Shown in pieces: positions 29,010 through 38,038 of a DNA stretch of 64,000 nt (its first letter is position 1; every line of letters starts with the position of its first letter). The notes under the pieces are model-generated. The model had not been told where the DNA came from and made no database searches. It saw only the letters and a list, made by a program, of their open reading frames with translations. The DNA comes from Bradyrhizobium frederickii. Lineage in GTDB: Bacteria; Pseudomonadota; Alphaproteobacteria; Rhizobiales; Xanthobacteraceae. The stretch lies in assembly GCF_004570865.1 (NCBI RefSeq), contig NZ_SPQS01000024.1, forward strand, positions 55,913 through 119,912, read 5' to 3'. Position numbers and translations under genes: made by a program.

Positions 29010-29046
29010 GGTTCGCCGACCTAGTTCGCCGACCTAGTTCGCCGCC
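29010..29046. repeat. 13-bp tandem repeat spanning the ctpA stop codon
   Basis: The unit CTAGTTCGCCGAC occurs at 29021-29033, is repeated with one change at 29034-29046, and is preceded by a partial copy at 29010-29020. On the minus strand the ctpA stop TAG (29036-29034) lies in the first unit met, and a copy of it lies 13 bp further on. Confidence 0.92.
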
Positions 29047-30395
29047 TTGGGCTTGTCGGTCGTGGCCTTGGTGTCGCCGCCGGGAGCGGGCGCGGCCGAG
29101 GCGCTGTTCTTGATGCCGTGGAGCAGGTCGCCGGCGAGCTTGAGCGCCTTGTCGTCCTTGGCGTCCGGCGGGACGTAGGATTGCGAGCCGGTCTTCTCGT
29201 CGCCGTCGTTCTTGAGATGGCCGCGCAGCGAAGCCTCGCCCTTGGTGTCGGTGCGTGCCTTCAGCTCGTCCGGCACGTCCTGCAGCACTTCGATATCGGG
29301 CACGATGCCCTTGGCCTGGATCGACTTGCCCGACGGCGTGTAATAGCGCGCCGTGGTCAGGCGCAGCGCGCCGTTGCCGCTTCCGAGCGGAATGATGGTC
29401 TGCACCGAGCCCTTGCCGAAGGAGCGCGTGCCGACGATGGTCGCGCGCTTGTGGTCCTGCAGCGCGCCGGCGACGATCTCCGACGCCGAGGCCGAGCCGC
29501 CATTGACCAGCACGATGACCGGCTTGCCCTTGGTGAGGTCGCCCGAATGCGCGGTGCGGCGCTGGGTCTCCTCGGCATTGCGGCCGCGGGTCGAGACGAT
29601 CTCGCCCTTCTCCAGGAACGAGTCGGAGACGGTGACCGCTTCCTCGAGCAGGCCGCCCGGGTTGTTGCGCAGGTCGATGATGAAGCCCTTGAGCTTGTCG
29701 CTACCGATCTGGTTCGTGAGGTTACCGACCTCGCGCTTCAGGCCTTCGGTGGTCTGCTCGTTGAAGGTGGTGATGCGGATATAGCCGATGTCGTCCTGCT
29801 CGACGCGTGCGCGCACCGAGCGGACGCGGATGTTGTCGCGCACCAGGGTGACGTCGATCGGATTGTCCTGGCCCTTGCGGATGATCTTGAGCTTGATCTT
29901 GGTGTTGACCGGGCCGCGCATCTTCTCGACCGCCTGGTTCAGGGTCAGGCCCTGCACCGCCTCGTCGTCGAGATTGGTGATGATGTCGTTGGCCATGACG
30001 CCGGCGCGCGAGGCCGGCGTGTCGTCGATCGGCGAGACCACCTTGATGAGGCCGTCTTCCATCGTGACCTCGATGCCGAGGCCGCCGAACTCACCGCGCG
30101 TCTGCACCTGCATGTCGCGGAAGCTCTTGGCGTCCATGTAGCTGGAATGCGGATCGAGGCCGGTGAGCATGCCGCTGATGGCCGATTCGATCAGCTTGGT
30201 GTCGTCGGGCTTCTCGACATAGTCGGAGCGCACGCGCTCGAAGACGTCGCCGAACAGATTGAGCTGGCGATAGGTGTCCGCGGTGGCGGCTCGCGCGCTG
30301 GAGCCCATGAAGACCGCGCGGGGCTGGGTCACGAACAGCGTCAGCGCAGCACCGGTGGCCGCGCTGAGGAGGATTACTGAAGTCTTGCGCATCAT
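29034..30395 (-). CDS. ctpA: Carboxy-terminal processing protease CtpA (S41 family)
   Basis: The 453-residue periplasmic protease has a signal/anchor segment (SVILLSAATGAALTLFV), a PDZ domain (LGIEVTMEDGLIKVVSPIDD to IITNLDDEAV, about residues 95-180) and the S41 core. The catalytic Ser is in NGGSASASEI and the Lys in GTRSFGKGSVQT. The C-terminus is a disordered Ala/Lys/Thr-rich tail. ATG 30395 overlaps the envC stop (ATGA), so the two are translationally coupled. CtpA proteins process or remove envelope proteins, including peptidoglycan hydrolases, which fits the coupling to an EnvC-like factor. A second in-frame ATG at 30392 is equally possible. Confidence 0.93.
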   Translation of the reverse strand: MMRKTSVILLSAATGAALTLFVTQPRAVFMGSSARAATADTYRQLNLFGDVFERVRSDYVEKPDDTKLIESAISGMLTGLDPHSSYMDAKSFRDMQVQTRGEFGGLGIEVTMEDGLIKVVSPIDDTPASRAGVMANDIITNLDDEAVQGLTLNQAVEKMRGPVNTKIKLKIIRKGQDNPIDVTLVRDNIRVRSVRARVEQDDIGYIRITTFNEQTTEGLKREVGNLTNQIGSDKLKGFIIDLRNNPGGLLEEAVTVSDSFLEKGEIVSTRGRNAEETQRRTAHSGDLTKGKPVIVLVNGGSASASEIVAGALQDHKRATIVGTRSFGKGSVQTIIPLGSGNGALRLTTARYYTPSGKSIQAKGIVPDIEVLQDVPDELKARTDTKGEASLRGHLKNDGDEKTGSQSYVPPDAKDDKALKLAGDLLHGIKNSASAAPAPGGDTKATTDKPKAAN

Positions 30396-31744
30396 CCGCG
30401 AACCTTCTCGCCTTCATTTGCGGCCCACCATGGGCCTGGATCGATTGGAGTGCCGTCCTTACGGAACTCGACATACAGCACGGGTTGACTCGCGTTCGTC
30501 GCGAGAATGGAGGCGACTTGAGATGTCGACCCCATGGTCGCGACCGGCTCCCCCGTGAGCACGAACTGTCCGATGTTGACCGAAATACGCTCCATCCCGG
30601 CGATCAGGACATGATACCCGCCCCCGGCATTGAGGATCAAGAGTTGTCCGTAGCTGCGGAACGGGCCGGAATAGACCACCCAGCCGTCGCACGGCGTTGT
30701 GACCTGGGAGCCGGGCTTGGTTGCCAGCGAAATGCCCTTCTGGACCCCGCCGACCCCGTCGGAACCGCCGAAATCCCTGATCTTGTTACCGTTAACCGGA
30801 AGAGGCAGCAGCCCCTTGGCTGCGGCGAATGCGATTGCGGGGGCGGTCCGGGACCGGTCCTTGAATGCGCCCGGGCCCGACTTGGCGCTGGCGGCCGCCT
30901 TGGCCTCGGCCTGCTTTGCGGCCTCGGCTGCTTTCTCAGCGGCTTTGGCCGCGCTTTGCAGGTCCTGCTCCATCTTGGTGATCAGGCCCTGGAGATCGCC
31001 GACCTGCTTCGAAAGCATGATCGCGCGCGAGTTCTCGGCGTCGAGATCCTTTTCGCGCGCCGCCTGCTGGCGCTGCCGCTCCTCGACCAGAGCGGTGAGC
31101 CGGGTCTGGTCGCTGCGGACCCGGTCGCGGTCGGAGGCGAGCTGGTCGCGCTCGGTGGCGATGGTCTTGCGCAAGGCCACGAGCTCGCCGAGCTCGCTTG
31201 CGATCTTTTCGGCGCGCCCGCGCAATTCCGGCACCACGGCGCCGAGCAGCATCGCCGTGCGCAAGGATTGCAGCGCGTCTTCGGGCCGCACCAGCAGCGC
31301 CGGCGGCGTGCGCCGCCCGGCCCGCTGCAACGCCGCCAGCACCTCGACGATGTCGCCGCGGCGCGAATCCAGCGACGCGCGCATCTCCTGCTCGCGGCCG
31401 TTCAGGCTGCGCAAACGCGCTTCGGTATCGTCGATCTTGGTCTCGACCGTGCGCACATTGGCCGCGGTGTCGATCAGCTGCTGATTGAGCTGGGTGCGGT
31501 CCTTCCCGAGCGAGGTGATCTCGGCCTTGAGCTTGGCCTGTGCCTCTTCCGCGCTCTTCTGCCTGGCGCGGGCGGCCTCCAGCTCCTGCTCGCGCTGCTT
31601 GATGGCTTCGGGCGAGACAGCTGCGGTCTGGGGCGCCGGCGTCACGGTCTGAGCCTGCGCGCGGCTTGCGGCCAAGACGCCTGTGTCCAAGACGCTCGCG
31701 ATCAGCAGCAGGTTGAGGACAGGCGCTCGCATCGCTTCAGGCAA
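30392..31744 (-). CDS. envC: EnvC-like murein hydrolase activator with degenerate LytM domain
   Basis: The 450-residue protein has a signal peptide (LLLIASVLDTGVLAASRAQA), a long coiled coil (about residues 45-290, rich in Glu, Arg, Gln, with an Ala/Lys-rich end) and a C-terminal M23/LytM domain (about 315-445). Active LytM enzymes have HxxxD and HxH zinc ligands; here the first motif reads GGVQKGISLA (Gln and Ser in place of His and Asp) and the second reads VLYVEFRK (no His pair). The domain should therefore not bind zinc and, like EnvC of E. coli, may activate amidases instead of cutting peptidoglycan itself. The gene is coupled to ctpA. Confidence 0.9.
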   Translation of the reverse strand: MPEAMRAPVLNLLLIASVLDTGVLAASRAQAQTVTPAPQTAAVSPEAIKQREQELEAARARQKSAEEAQAKLKAEITSLGKDRTQLNQQLIDTAANVRTVETKIDDTEARLRSLNGREQEMRASLDSRRGDIVEVLAALQRAGRRTPPALLVRPEDALQSLRTAMLLGAVVPELRGRAEKIASELGELVALRKTIATERDQLASDRDRVRSDQTRLTALVEERQRQQAAREKDLDAENSRAIMLSKQVGDLQGLITKMEQDLQSAAKAAEKAAEAAKQAEAKAAASAKSGPGAFKDRSRTAPAIAFAAAKGLLPLPVNGNKIRDFGGSDGVGGVQKGISLATKPGSQVTTPCDGWVVYSGPFRSYGQLLILNAGGGYHVLIAGMERISVNIGQFVLTGEPVATMGSTSQVASILATNASQPVLYVEFRKDGTPIDPGPWWAANEGEKVRG

Positions 31745-31765
31745 AGATGCTCGTTGTAGCGCGCA

Positions 31766-32248
31766 TCACGCGCGGTGATAGGGATGGCCGGCCAGAATGG
31801 TGGCGGCCCGGTAAAGCTGTTCCAGAAGCATGACGCGGACCATTTGGTGCGGCCAGGTCGCAGAGCCGAACGCGATCGCGAGCTTTGCCTTACGGCGCAA
31901 TTCGGGCGAAAGTCCGTCCGCCCCTCCGATCACGAAGATAGTATGTCCGGCGCCTTCGTCCCGCCAGCGCGCCAGATGCCGTGCGAATACGGTGGAATCG
32001 AGATTCTGGCCGCGCTCGTCCAGCGCCACCAGGATGGACCTTTCCGGAATATGGGCCGAGATCGCCGCGGCCTCCTCGCTCATCCGCGTCGCGGTGTCGC
32101 GCGCGCGGCTCTCGGGGATTTCGTGGACCATGAGCTCGCGGAATCCGAGCTTGCGGCCGGCCTCCTCGAACCGCTCGAAATAGCGGTCGGCAAGCTCCCG
32201 CTCGGGGCCCTGCTTCAGCCGGCCCACCGCAATGACGGCAACACGCAT
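31766..32248 (-). CDS. rlmH: 23S rRNA pseudouridine-1915 N3-methyltransferase RlmH
   Basis: The 160-residue SPOUT methyltransferase modifies helix 69 of 23S rRNA. MRVAVIAVGRLKQGPERELADRY is the typical start, VALDERGQNLDS and FVIGGADGLSPEL form the SAM-binding knot region, and WPHQMVRVMLLEQLYRA followed by HPYHR is the C-terminal signature. It follows rsfS and precedes envC on the minus strand, the conserved order in Rhizobiales. Confidence 0.95.
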   Translation of the reverse strand: MRVAVIAVGRLKQGPERELADRYFERFEEAGRKLGFRELMVHEIPESRARDTATRMSEEAAAISAHIPERSILVALDERGQNLDSTVFARHLARWRDEGAGHTIFVIGGADGLSPELRRKAKLAIAFGSATWPHQMVRVMLLEQLYRAATILAGHPYHRA

Positions 32249-32343
32249 GATCTCTTCAGGGTCGCGTTTTCAGCACCGCGCGCATGATGCGCGCGCACGA
32301 CGCTAGCATGCGCGTCAGCCGATTCGAAATCGGCCCGATGAGC

Positions 32344-32766
32344 CTAGATCGCCTTCGCCGCCCCTGGGCCCTGCGTGTACAATCGCTCGAGATTGTAGAA
32401 CTCGCGGACCTCGGGTCTGAACACGTGCACGATCACGTCGCCGGAATCGATCAGCACCCAGTCGCAATTGGGCAAGCCCTCGACATGGATGTTCTTGATG
32501 CCGTTTTCCTTCAGGCTCTTGGTGACGTTTTCCGCGATCGCGCCGACGTGCCGGTTGACCCGGCCGGTGGTGACGATCATGTAGTCGGAGTACGCCGATT
32601 TGCCGCGAAGGTCGATGGTGACCGTCTCTTCCGCCTTCATGTCCTCGAGGCGGGAGAGGATCAGGCTCAGCGTCTTGTCGGCGTCGGGTTGCGCCTTCAA
32701 GGCCGCAGCTTTGGTCGATGTTTTACGCGCCGGCTTGGCAACCTTGGGTAAAACAGACTTGGACAA
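32344..32766 (-). CDS. rsfS: Ribosomal silencing factor RsfS
   Basis: The 140-residue protein binds uL14 and blocks subunit joining when nutrients are limiting. The core from LSLILSRLEDMKAEETVTID onwards, with SAYSDYMIVTTGRVNRHV and NCDWVLIDSGDVIVHVFRPE, is typical. The first 30 residues form a basic Lys/Ala-rich extension. The exact start is open: TTG/ATG choices near 32766 keep this extension. It lies between nadD and rlmH. Confidence 0.93.
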   Translation of the reverse strand: MSKSVLPKVAKPARKTSTKAAALKAQPDADKTLSLILSRLEDMKAEETVTIDLRGKSAYSDYMIVTTGRVNRHVGAIAENVTKSLKENGIKNIHVEGLPNCDWVLIDSGDVIVHVFRPEVREFYNLERLYTQGPGAAKAI

Positions 32767-32907
32767 TACAGATGCGGTCAGGGACCATTCCTTTCACTGT
32801 ATCGCGAACGCCGAATCCGGCGCCCACCGGTTACACTACATCATGTGGGGTTAAGGGTTTCAATATGCCAGAGAGGCCCGGAGCCCCCGCGCCCCCCATA
32901 GTCTGAC

Positions 32908-33552
32908 TCACTTCGTACCTTTCCAGCTCCCGTCCGGGTTCCGCAGGCGCGTCGAGGACAGATTCAGCTTCATTCCGGTCAGGAAGACCCAGGCCGGCGC
33001 CGGCTGATCCGCGAGGAGTGCCGCCTTTTTCTCAGGCAGGCGGTAGCGCGCCAGCGCCTTGGCGGCGGGAGAGGCGAGGGCGCGAAAACTCTGCGGCGGA
33101 CGATCGACCACCGCGATCGGCACCTGGTCGGCGATGCGCCGCCAGTGCTGCCAACGATGGAATTGAGCGAGGTTGTCGGCGCCCATGATCCAGACAAAGC
33201 GCAGGCCCGAGAGGCGGCGGCGCAAGGTGTTGATCGTGTCGATAGTATAACGGGTGCGAATGACGGATTCGAGACAGCTCACCTCGATCCTGGGATCGTC
33301 GGCGACGTCGCGCGCGGCCTGCATGCGCTCGCCGAGCTCATGCAGCGTGCCGTTCTCCTTCAGCGGATTGCCGGGGGTCACCAGCCACCAGACGCGATCG
33401 AGTTGCAATCGCTTCAGCGCGAACTGGCTGATGGCGCGATGCGCCTGATGCGGCGGATTGAACGAGCCGCCGAGCAGGCCGATGCGCATGCCCTCCGTAT
33501 AGGGCGGGACCGCTTGCGCCAGGAAACGCGGCAAGACGAAATTGTTGGTCAA
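32908..33552 (-). CDS. nadD: Nicotinate-nucleotide adenylyltransferase
   Basis: The 214-residue enzyme adenylates nicotinate mononucleotide in NAD synthesis. The nucleotidyltransferase motif is GGSFNPPHQAH, and ISLS-type motif II is represented by LNLSSTRLR near the C-terminus. The start is uncertain: TTG 33552 lies 20 bp after proA with GAGG upstream, giving an N-terminal extension (MTNNFVLPRFLAQAVPPY). ATG 33489 (MRIGLLGGSF) has GGAGGG only one base away, too close for a good ribosome site, so I prefer the longer form. Confidence 0.9.
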   Translation of the reverse strand: MTNNFVLPRFLAQAVPPYTEGMRIGLLGGSFNPPHQAHRAISQFALKRLQLDRVWWLVTPGNPLKENGTLHELGERMQAARDVADDPRIEVSCLESVIRTRYTIDTINTLRRRLSGLRFVWIMGADNLAQFHRWQHWRRIADQVPIAVVDRPPQSFRALASPAAKALARYRLPEKKAALLADQPAPAWVFLTGMKLNLSSTRLRNPDGSWKGTK

Positions 33553-33571
33553 TGCCCGCGCCTCGCGACGT

Positions 33572-34867
33572 TTACGGCCGTGTCTGCCCGGTGCCGTGGA
33601 CGCGATATTTGAAGCTCGTCAATTGCTCGGCGCCGACAGGGCCGCGGGCGTGGAAGCGGCCGGTGGCGATGCCGATCTCGGCGCCGAAGCCGAACTCGCC
33701 GCCATCGGCGAACTGGGTCGAGGCATTGTGCAACACGATTGCGGAATCGACCTCGCCGAGGAATTTCTTCGCCGCAGCCTCATCGGCGCTCACGATCGCA
33801 TCGGTGTGATGCGAGCCGTGGGTCTGGATGTGCGCGATCGCGCCGTCGACGCCGTCCACCACCTTCGCCGCGATGATCGCGTCGAGATATTCGGTGTCCC
33901 AATCGTCCTCGCTGGCGGGTTTGACGCGCGCGTCCGTTTTCTGCACCGCGTCGTCGCCACGCACTTCGCAGCCCGCATCGAGCAGCATCTCGACCAGCGG
34001 CTTCAGATTTTTGCCGGCAGCCGCGCGGTCGACCAGCAGCGTCTCGGCCGCGCCGCAGACGCCGGTGCGGCGCATCTTTGCGTTGAGCACGATCGACTTC
34101 GCCATGGCGAGATCGGCGCTGGCATCGACATAGACGTGGTTGACGCCTTCGAGATGCGCGAAGACAGGCACGCGCGCTTCCTGCTCGACGCGGGCGACGA
34201 GGCTCTTGCCCCCGCGAGGCACGATCACGTCGATGGCGCCGTTCAGCCCTGACAGCATCATGCCGACCGCGGCGCGGTCGCGCGTCGGCACCAGCGTGAT
34301 CGCAGCCTCGGGCAGGCCGGCTTCGCGCAGGCCCTGCACCAGGCAGTCATGGATGGCGCGGCACGAGCGAAAACTGTCGGAGCCGCCGCGCAGGATCACG
34401 GCATTGCCGGATTTCAGGCAGAGCACGCCGGCGTCCGCCGCCACGTTCGGCCGGCTCTCGAAGATCACGCCGACGACGCCGAGCGGCACGCGCACGCGCT
34501 CGATGGTCATGCCGTTCGGCCGCTGCCAGCTTTCGGTGACGGTGCCGACGGGGTCGGCGATGCCGCGCACGATAGCGATGCCCTCGGCCATGCCCTCGAC
34601 CCGCGCCGGTGTCAGCGTCAGGCGGTCGATGAAAGCGGAGGTGGCATTGCCGGAGGCGCGGGCCTCGGCGACGTCCTCGGCATTGGCGGCAAGAATGGCG
34701 GCCGCGTTGGCGCGGATCGCCCGTTCCATGGCTTCCAGCGCCCGGTTCTTCTGCTCCGGCGGCGCCAGCGCCAGAACGCGCGCGGCGGCGCGGGCACGGG
34801 TCCCGAGATCGGACATCAGCGCCTGGAGATCGGCATTGCCGTCGACGGCTTTGAGGGGGGCGGCCAT
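33572..34867 (-). CDS. proA: Glutamate-5-semialdehyde dehydrogenase (gamma-glutamyl phosphate reductase)
   Basis: The 431-residue enzyme makes the second step of proline synthesis. VGVIFESRPNVAADAG and LRGGSDSFRSCRAIH are typical, and the catalytic Cys is in RTGVCGAAETLL, where the usual Asn after Cys is Gly. HTDAIVSAD and HARGPVGAEQLTSFKYRV mark the C-terminal region. It is complete, starts ATG 34867, and follows proB on the same strand after a repeat element. Confidence 0.95.
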   Translation of the reverse strand: MAAPLKAVDGNADLQALMSDLGTRARAAARVLALAPPEQKNRALEAMERAIRANAAAILAANAEDVAEARASGNATSAFIDRLTLTPARVEGMAEGIAIVRGIADPVGTVTESWQRPNGMTIERVRVPLGVVGVIFESRPNVAADAGVLCLKSGNAVILRGGSDSFRSCRAIHDCLVQGLREAGLPEAAITLVPTRDRAAVGMMLSGLNGAIDVIVPRGGKSLVARVEQEARVPVFAHLEGVNHVYVDASADLAMAKSIVLNAKMRRTGVCGAAETLLVDRAAAGKNLKPLVEMLLDAGCEVRGDDAVQKTDARVKPASEDDWDTEYLDAIIAAKVVDGVDGAIAHIQTHGSHHTDAIVSADEAAAKKFLGEVDSAIVLHNASTQFADGGEFGFGAEIGIATGRFHARGPVGAEQLTSFKYRVHGTGQTRP

Positions 34868-34974
34868 TGGAGTTTCAACCTTCTGCTAAGGCGGTGTCCT
34901 AGCACGGAAATCCCGCTTTTGCGAAGGGCGGGCAGGGTATGGCAGGGCTTCGCGGCTTGGGACTGGCCCGGACG

Positions 34975-35053
34975 TCGGGCTTGTCCCGGCCATCCACGAT
35001 CTTTCGCGCGGCAACAGAACGTGGATGCCCGGGACAAGCCCGGGCATGACGGC
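34975..35053. repeat. Palindromic repeat between proA and proB
   Basis: GGGCTTGTCCCGGCCATCCA is mirrored by GTGGATGCCCGGGACAAGCC with CGGGCATGACGG. The right half is nearly identical to the right half of the element at 23150-23262. It lies inside the proBA unit. Confidence 0.85.
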
Positions 35054-35059
35054 AGGGGG

Positions 35060-36181
35060 CTACCCGCCCACCACCAGATCGTCGCGATGGATCATCTCCG
35101 ACCTGCCGCTGATGCCGAGGATGCTCATCACGTCCGGGGAGGAGCGGCCCTTGATCCGCTCGGCGACCTCGGCGTCATAGGCGATCAGGCCGCGGCCGAT
35201 CTCGCTGGTGTCGGGGCCGCGCACGATCACGGCATCGCCGCGGGCGAACTGGCCCTCGACCTTGATCACGCCGGCCGGCAGCAGGCTGGCGCCGGCGCGT
35301 AGCGCGGTCACGGCGCCGGCATCGATCGTCAGCGTGCCCTTCGGCTCCAGCGTGCCCGCGATCCAGCGCTTGCGCGAGGTGATGGGGTTGGCGGGCGTCA
35401 GGAACCAGGTGCAGCGGCCGCCATCGGCGATGGCCTGCAGGGGATGCTCGATCTTGCCGGAGGCGATCAGCATATGCGTGCCGCCGGTCGTGGCGATCTT
35501 GGCCGCTTCGACCTTGGTGCGCATGCCGCCGCGCGACAGCTCGGACTCGGCATCGCCCGCCACCGCCTCGATCTCCGAGGAGATGCTCTCGACCACCGGA
35601 ATCAGCTTGGCGTTCGGGTTGTTCTTCGGCGGGGCGTCGTAGAGCCCGTCGATGTCGGACAGCAGCACGAGCAGGTCGGCACTCGCCATGGTTGCGACGC
35701 GCGCGGCGAGGCGGTCATTGTCGCCGTAGCGGATCTCGTTGGTGGCGACCGTGTCGTTCTCGTTGATCACCGGGATGGCGCGCCATTCCAAGAGCTTGCC
35801 GATGGTGGAACGCGCGTTGAGATAGCGGCGGCGCTCCTCGGTGTCCTGCAGCGTCACCAGGATCTGGCCGGCGCCGATGCCGTGCGCCCCGAGCACCTCG
35901 GACCAGATCCGCGCCAGCGCGATCTGGCCGACTGCGGCCGCGGCCTGGCTCTCTTCCAGCTTCAGCGGGCCGCGCGGCAGCTTGAGGCGGCTGCGGCCCA
36001 GCGCGATCGAGCCCGAGGAGACGACGAGGACGTCGCGCCCTTCCTTGTGCAGCTTGGCCATGTCGTCGGCAAGCGCGGCCAGCCAGGACGCCCGCACCTC
36101 GCCCTTGTCCGAATCGACCAGCAACGCTGAGCCGACCTTGACGACGATGCGGCGGAATTGACTGAGTTCGGGGCTGGCCAT
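35060..36181 (-). CDS. proB: Glutamate 5-kinase
   Basis: The 373-residue kinase makes the first, feedback-controlled step of proline synthesis. The amino-acid kinase domain has VVKVGSALLVDSDKG, DVLVVSSGSIALG and INENDTVATNEIRYGDNDRL. The C-terminal PUA domain (about residues 275-365) includes GASLLPAGVIKVEGQF. ATG 36181 gives MASPELSQFRRIVVKVG; an ATG directly upstream at 36184 is possible, but the longer frame to 36361 has no support. It lies between obgE-side genes and proA in the conserved order, with an accessory insertion of three genes upstream. Confidence 0.94.
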   Translation of the reverse strand: MASPELSQFRRIVVKVGSALLVDSDKGEVRASWLAALADDMAKLHKEGRDVLVVSSGSIALGRSRLKLPRGPLKLEESQAAAAVGQIALARIWSEVLGAHGIGAGQILVTLQDTEERRRYLNARSTIGKLLEWRAIPVINENDTVATNEIRYGDNDRLAARVATMASADLLVLLSDIDGLYDAPPKNNPNAKLIPVVESISSEIEAVAGDAESELSRGGMRTKVEAAKIATTGGTHMLIASGKIEHPLQAIADGGRCTWFLTPANPITSRKRWIAGTLEPKGTLTIDAGAVTALRAGASLLPAGVIKVEGQFARGDAVIVRGPDTSEIGRGLIAYDAEVAERIKGRSSPDVMSILGISGRSEMIHRDDLVVGG

Positions 36182-36372
36182 CATGCGCCTGGACGATCTG
36201 CTCTGCGTTGGAAACGGCGGAGCGAGAGAGCGGCGCCGATAGGCCCGCTTTTGCAGCAGGACGATGGCCGGCGCAAGGCGCCCGGCATGGTAAACGGTCA
36301 AGGTCGGCCTTGTCCGGGATGCTGCTCTGGCCCTAATTGATACCAACCAAAATGGGGTCAAAGGGGAAACGC

Positions 36373-37338
36373 ATGGATCGCCGCGAATTCATGGCCGGAT
36401 GTATCGCTCTGCCGCTGCTGGCGCAGGCGGGTGAGGCGCAAGCGCAGGCCGGGCTGACCAAGATCATCTTCCCGTTTGCGGCGGGGGCCGGCGGCGACAC
36501 GCTGTGCCGCCTGATCGCGCAGGAGATGGCGCCGGTGCTGCAACGGACCATGGTGGTCGAGAACCGCACCGGCGGCGACGGCCTGATCGGCATCAAAGCG
36601 GTGAAGGGCGCAAGCCCCGACGGCAGCATGGTGCTGGTGACGACGGGTCCGACTATGTACCTGCTGCCGATGGTGGAGACGACACCGAGCTTCGACACGG
36701 CCAAGGATTTCATGCCGGTGTCGCTGCTGGCGCGGTTCGAGTTCGCCGTTGTGATCGGTCCGGGGGTCGACGTCCCGGATTTCAAGAGCTTTGTCGCCTG
36801 GCTGAAGGCGCATCCGGACAAAAGCTCGTTCGGCGTGCCGAGCAACGGCACCATTCCGCATTTCACCGGCTCGAAGCTGGAGAAGGATCTCGGCATTCCC
36901 CTGACCCGTGTGCCCTATCGCGGCAGCGCGCCGATCCTCAACGACCTCGTCGGCGGTCACATCTCGTTCGGCATCACGACGCTGGCGGATGCGCTGCCGC
37001 AGCATCGCGCCAAAGGCGTGAAGATCATCGCCGTGTCGAGCGCCGAGCGTTCGCCGTTCGCGCCTGAAGTCCCGACGCTGAAGGAGAGCGGCATCGATCT
37101 CGTCGCGGACGCCTGGTATGGCATGTGGCTCCCCGCCGGCAGCCCGCCGGAGTTTGCGAGCAAGCTCGGCGCCGCCGCGAGCGCCGCGCTGGCCAAGCCC
37201 GAGGTGAAGGAGAAGCTGACGGGAATCGGTCTCATTCCGGTCGGTTCGACACCGGAAGGTTTGACGAAGGAGCTCGCCGCCAACACGGCGTTGTGGCAGC
37301 CGATCGTGAAGGCGACGGGCTACAAGATCGAGAATTGA
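36373..37338 (+). CDS. TctC/BUG-family extracytoplasmic solute-binding receptor (orphan)
   Basis: The 321-residue periplasmic binding protein belongs to the tripartite tricarboxylate transporter (BUG) family. The signal peptide has a twin-arginine-like start (MDRREFMAGCIALPLLAQAG). IIFPFAAGAGGDTLCR, MVVENRTGGDGLIG, VPYRGSAPILNDLVGGHI and PEVPTLKESGIDL are family motifs. ATG 36373 follows AAAGGGGAAA at good distance. No tctA or tctB gene is in this window, so it must use a distant membrane part or act as an orphan sensor-type binding protein, as is frequent for BUG proteins. The ligand is unknown. Confidence 0.9.
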   Translation: MDRREFMAGCIALPLLAQAGEAQAQAGLTKIIFPFAAGAGGDTLCRLIAQEMAPVLQRTMVVENRTGGDGLIGIKAVKGASPDGSMVLVTTGPTMYLLPMVETTPSFDTAKDFMPVSLLARFEFAVVIGPGVDVPDFKSFVAWLKAHPDKSSFGVPSNGTIPHFTGSKLEKDLGIPLTRVPYRGSAPILNDLVGGHISFGITTLADALPQHRAKGVKIIAVSSAERSPFAPEVPTLKESGIDLVADAWYGMWLPAGSPPEFASKLGAAASAALAKPEVKEKLTGIGLIPVGSTPEGLTKELAANTALWQPIVKATGYKIEN

Positions 37339-37353
37339 ATCTGGTGGTCGACA

Positions 37354-37857
37354 ATGACAGAGCGGTTACTCGGCGCGGCGCGCGTGTTTGCGAGCAATTA
37401 TCAGATCGTCGTGTGCGACGATCCATTCAGGTCCCTTGAGAGCGAGGAGAACTGGGACGCGGAGAAAACCAGGCAAGGTTTTGCCGGCGTGCCGGCGTTT
37501 CGAATGATTGGCACCGAAGCCGATCTCAACGACCATTGGGTTGAGCTGGTGTCGAGTGACGGGCCGCCTTCATCGGATGAGTGGCAGCGGATCACGTGCG
37601 TGCATTTCAGTTGCGGGAGCGGGCATATTCACGTCATGTCGGTGATCGACACCGATCCTCCAATTTCTGCGGATATCGAGCGGGGTGACTACGCAGTCTA
37701 CGTGGCTGGGCAAAATCTCGGAGTTGACCAGTCGAGCCTCGGTGAGACGGCCAAACTCTCGGACGCTGAAATCGCCGAGCGAAAGGATATGGAGTGGTAC
37801 CGGCTCTTCCTGGTGCCAGGTAAGCCGAAATTTGAAGGCCGTTTGGTCGACCGTTAG
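37354..37857 (+). CDS. Protein of unknown function, possibly ComJ-like
   Basis: The 167-residue soluble protein has no signal peptide or membrane segment. It is acidic and Trp/Tyr-containing: NYQIVVCDD near the N-terminus, NWDAEKTRQGFAGVPAF, EWQRITCVHFSC and ERGDYAVYVAGQNLGVDQ. The spacing of these parts vaguely recalls the ComJ nuclease-inhibitor/immunity family, but I cannot confirm this by eye. Codon use is more relaxed (more A/T third positions) than in neighbouring genes, which suggests recent acquisition. It starts 15 bp after the TctC-type gene and may be cotranscribed with it. Confidence 0.6.
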   Translation: MTERLLGAARVFASNYQIVVCDDPFRSLESEENWDAEKTRQGFAGVPAFRMIGTEADLNDHWVELVSSDGPPSSDEWQRITCVHFSCGSGHIHVMSVIDTDPPISADIERGDYAVYVAGQNLGVDQSSLGETAKLSDAEIAERKDMEWYRLFLVPGKPKFEGRLVDR

Positions 37858-37920
37858 TCGGCGGCATTTGCGCGGTCGTCGCTGGGCTTGATGCCTAGAG
37901 AGAGCGGCGCGCTCTCTCTA

Positions 37921-38038
37921 TCCCCTCATCCTGAGGAGCGCGCTTTTGCGCGCGTCTCGAAGGATGAAAGGCCCCGCTGCTGCAGCTCGGCCTGCATGGT
38001 TCGAGACGGCGCTTCGCGCCTCCTCACCATGAGGGTCT
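37921..38038. repeat. Palindromic repeat, CTCATCCTGAGGAGC family
   Basis: CCCTCATCCTGAGGAGCGCG, CGTCTCGAAGGATGAA on the left are mirrored by CATGGTTCGAGACG, CGCCTCCTCACCATGAGGG on the right. It fills the gap between the unknown gene and the convergent sulfatase gene. Confidence 0.8.
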
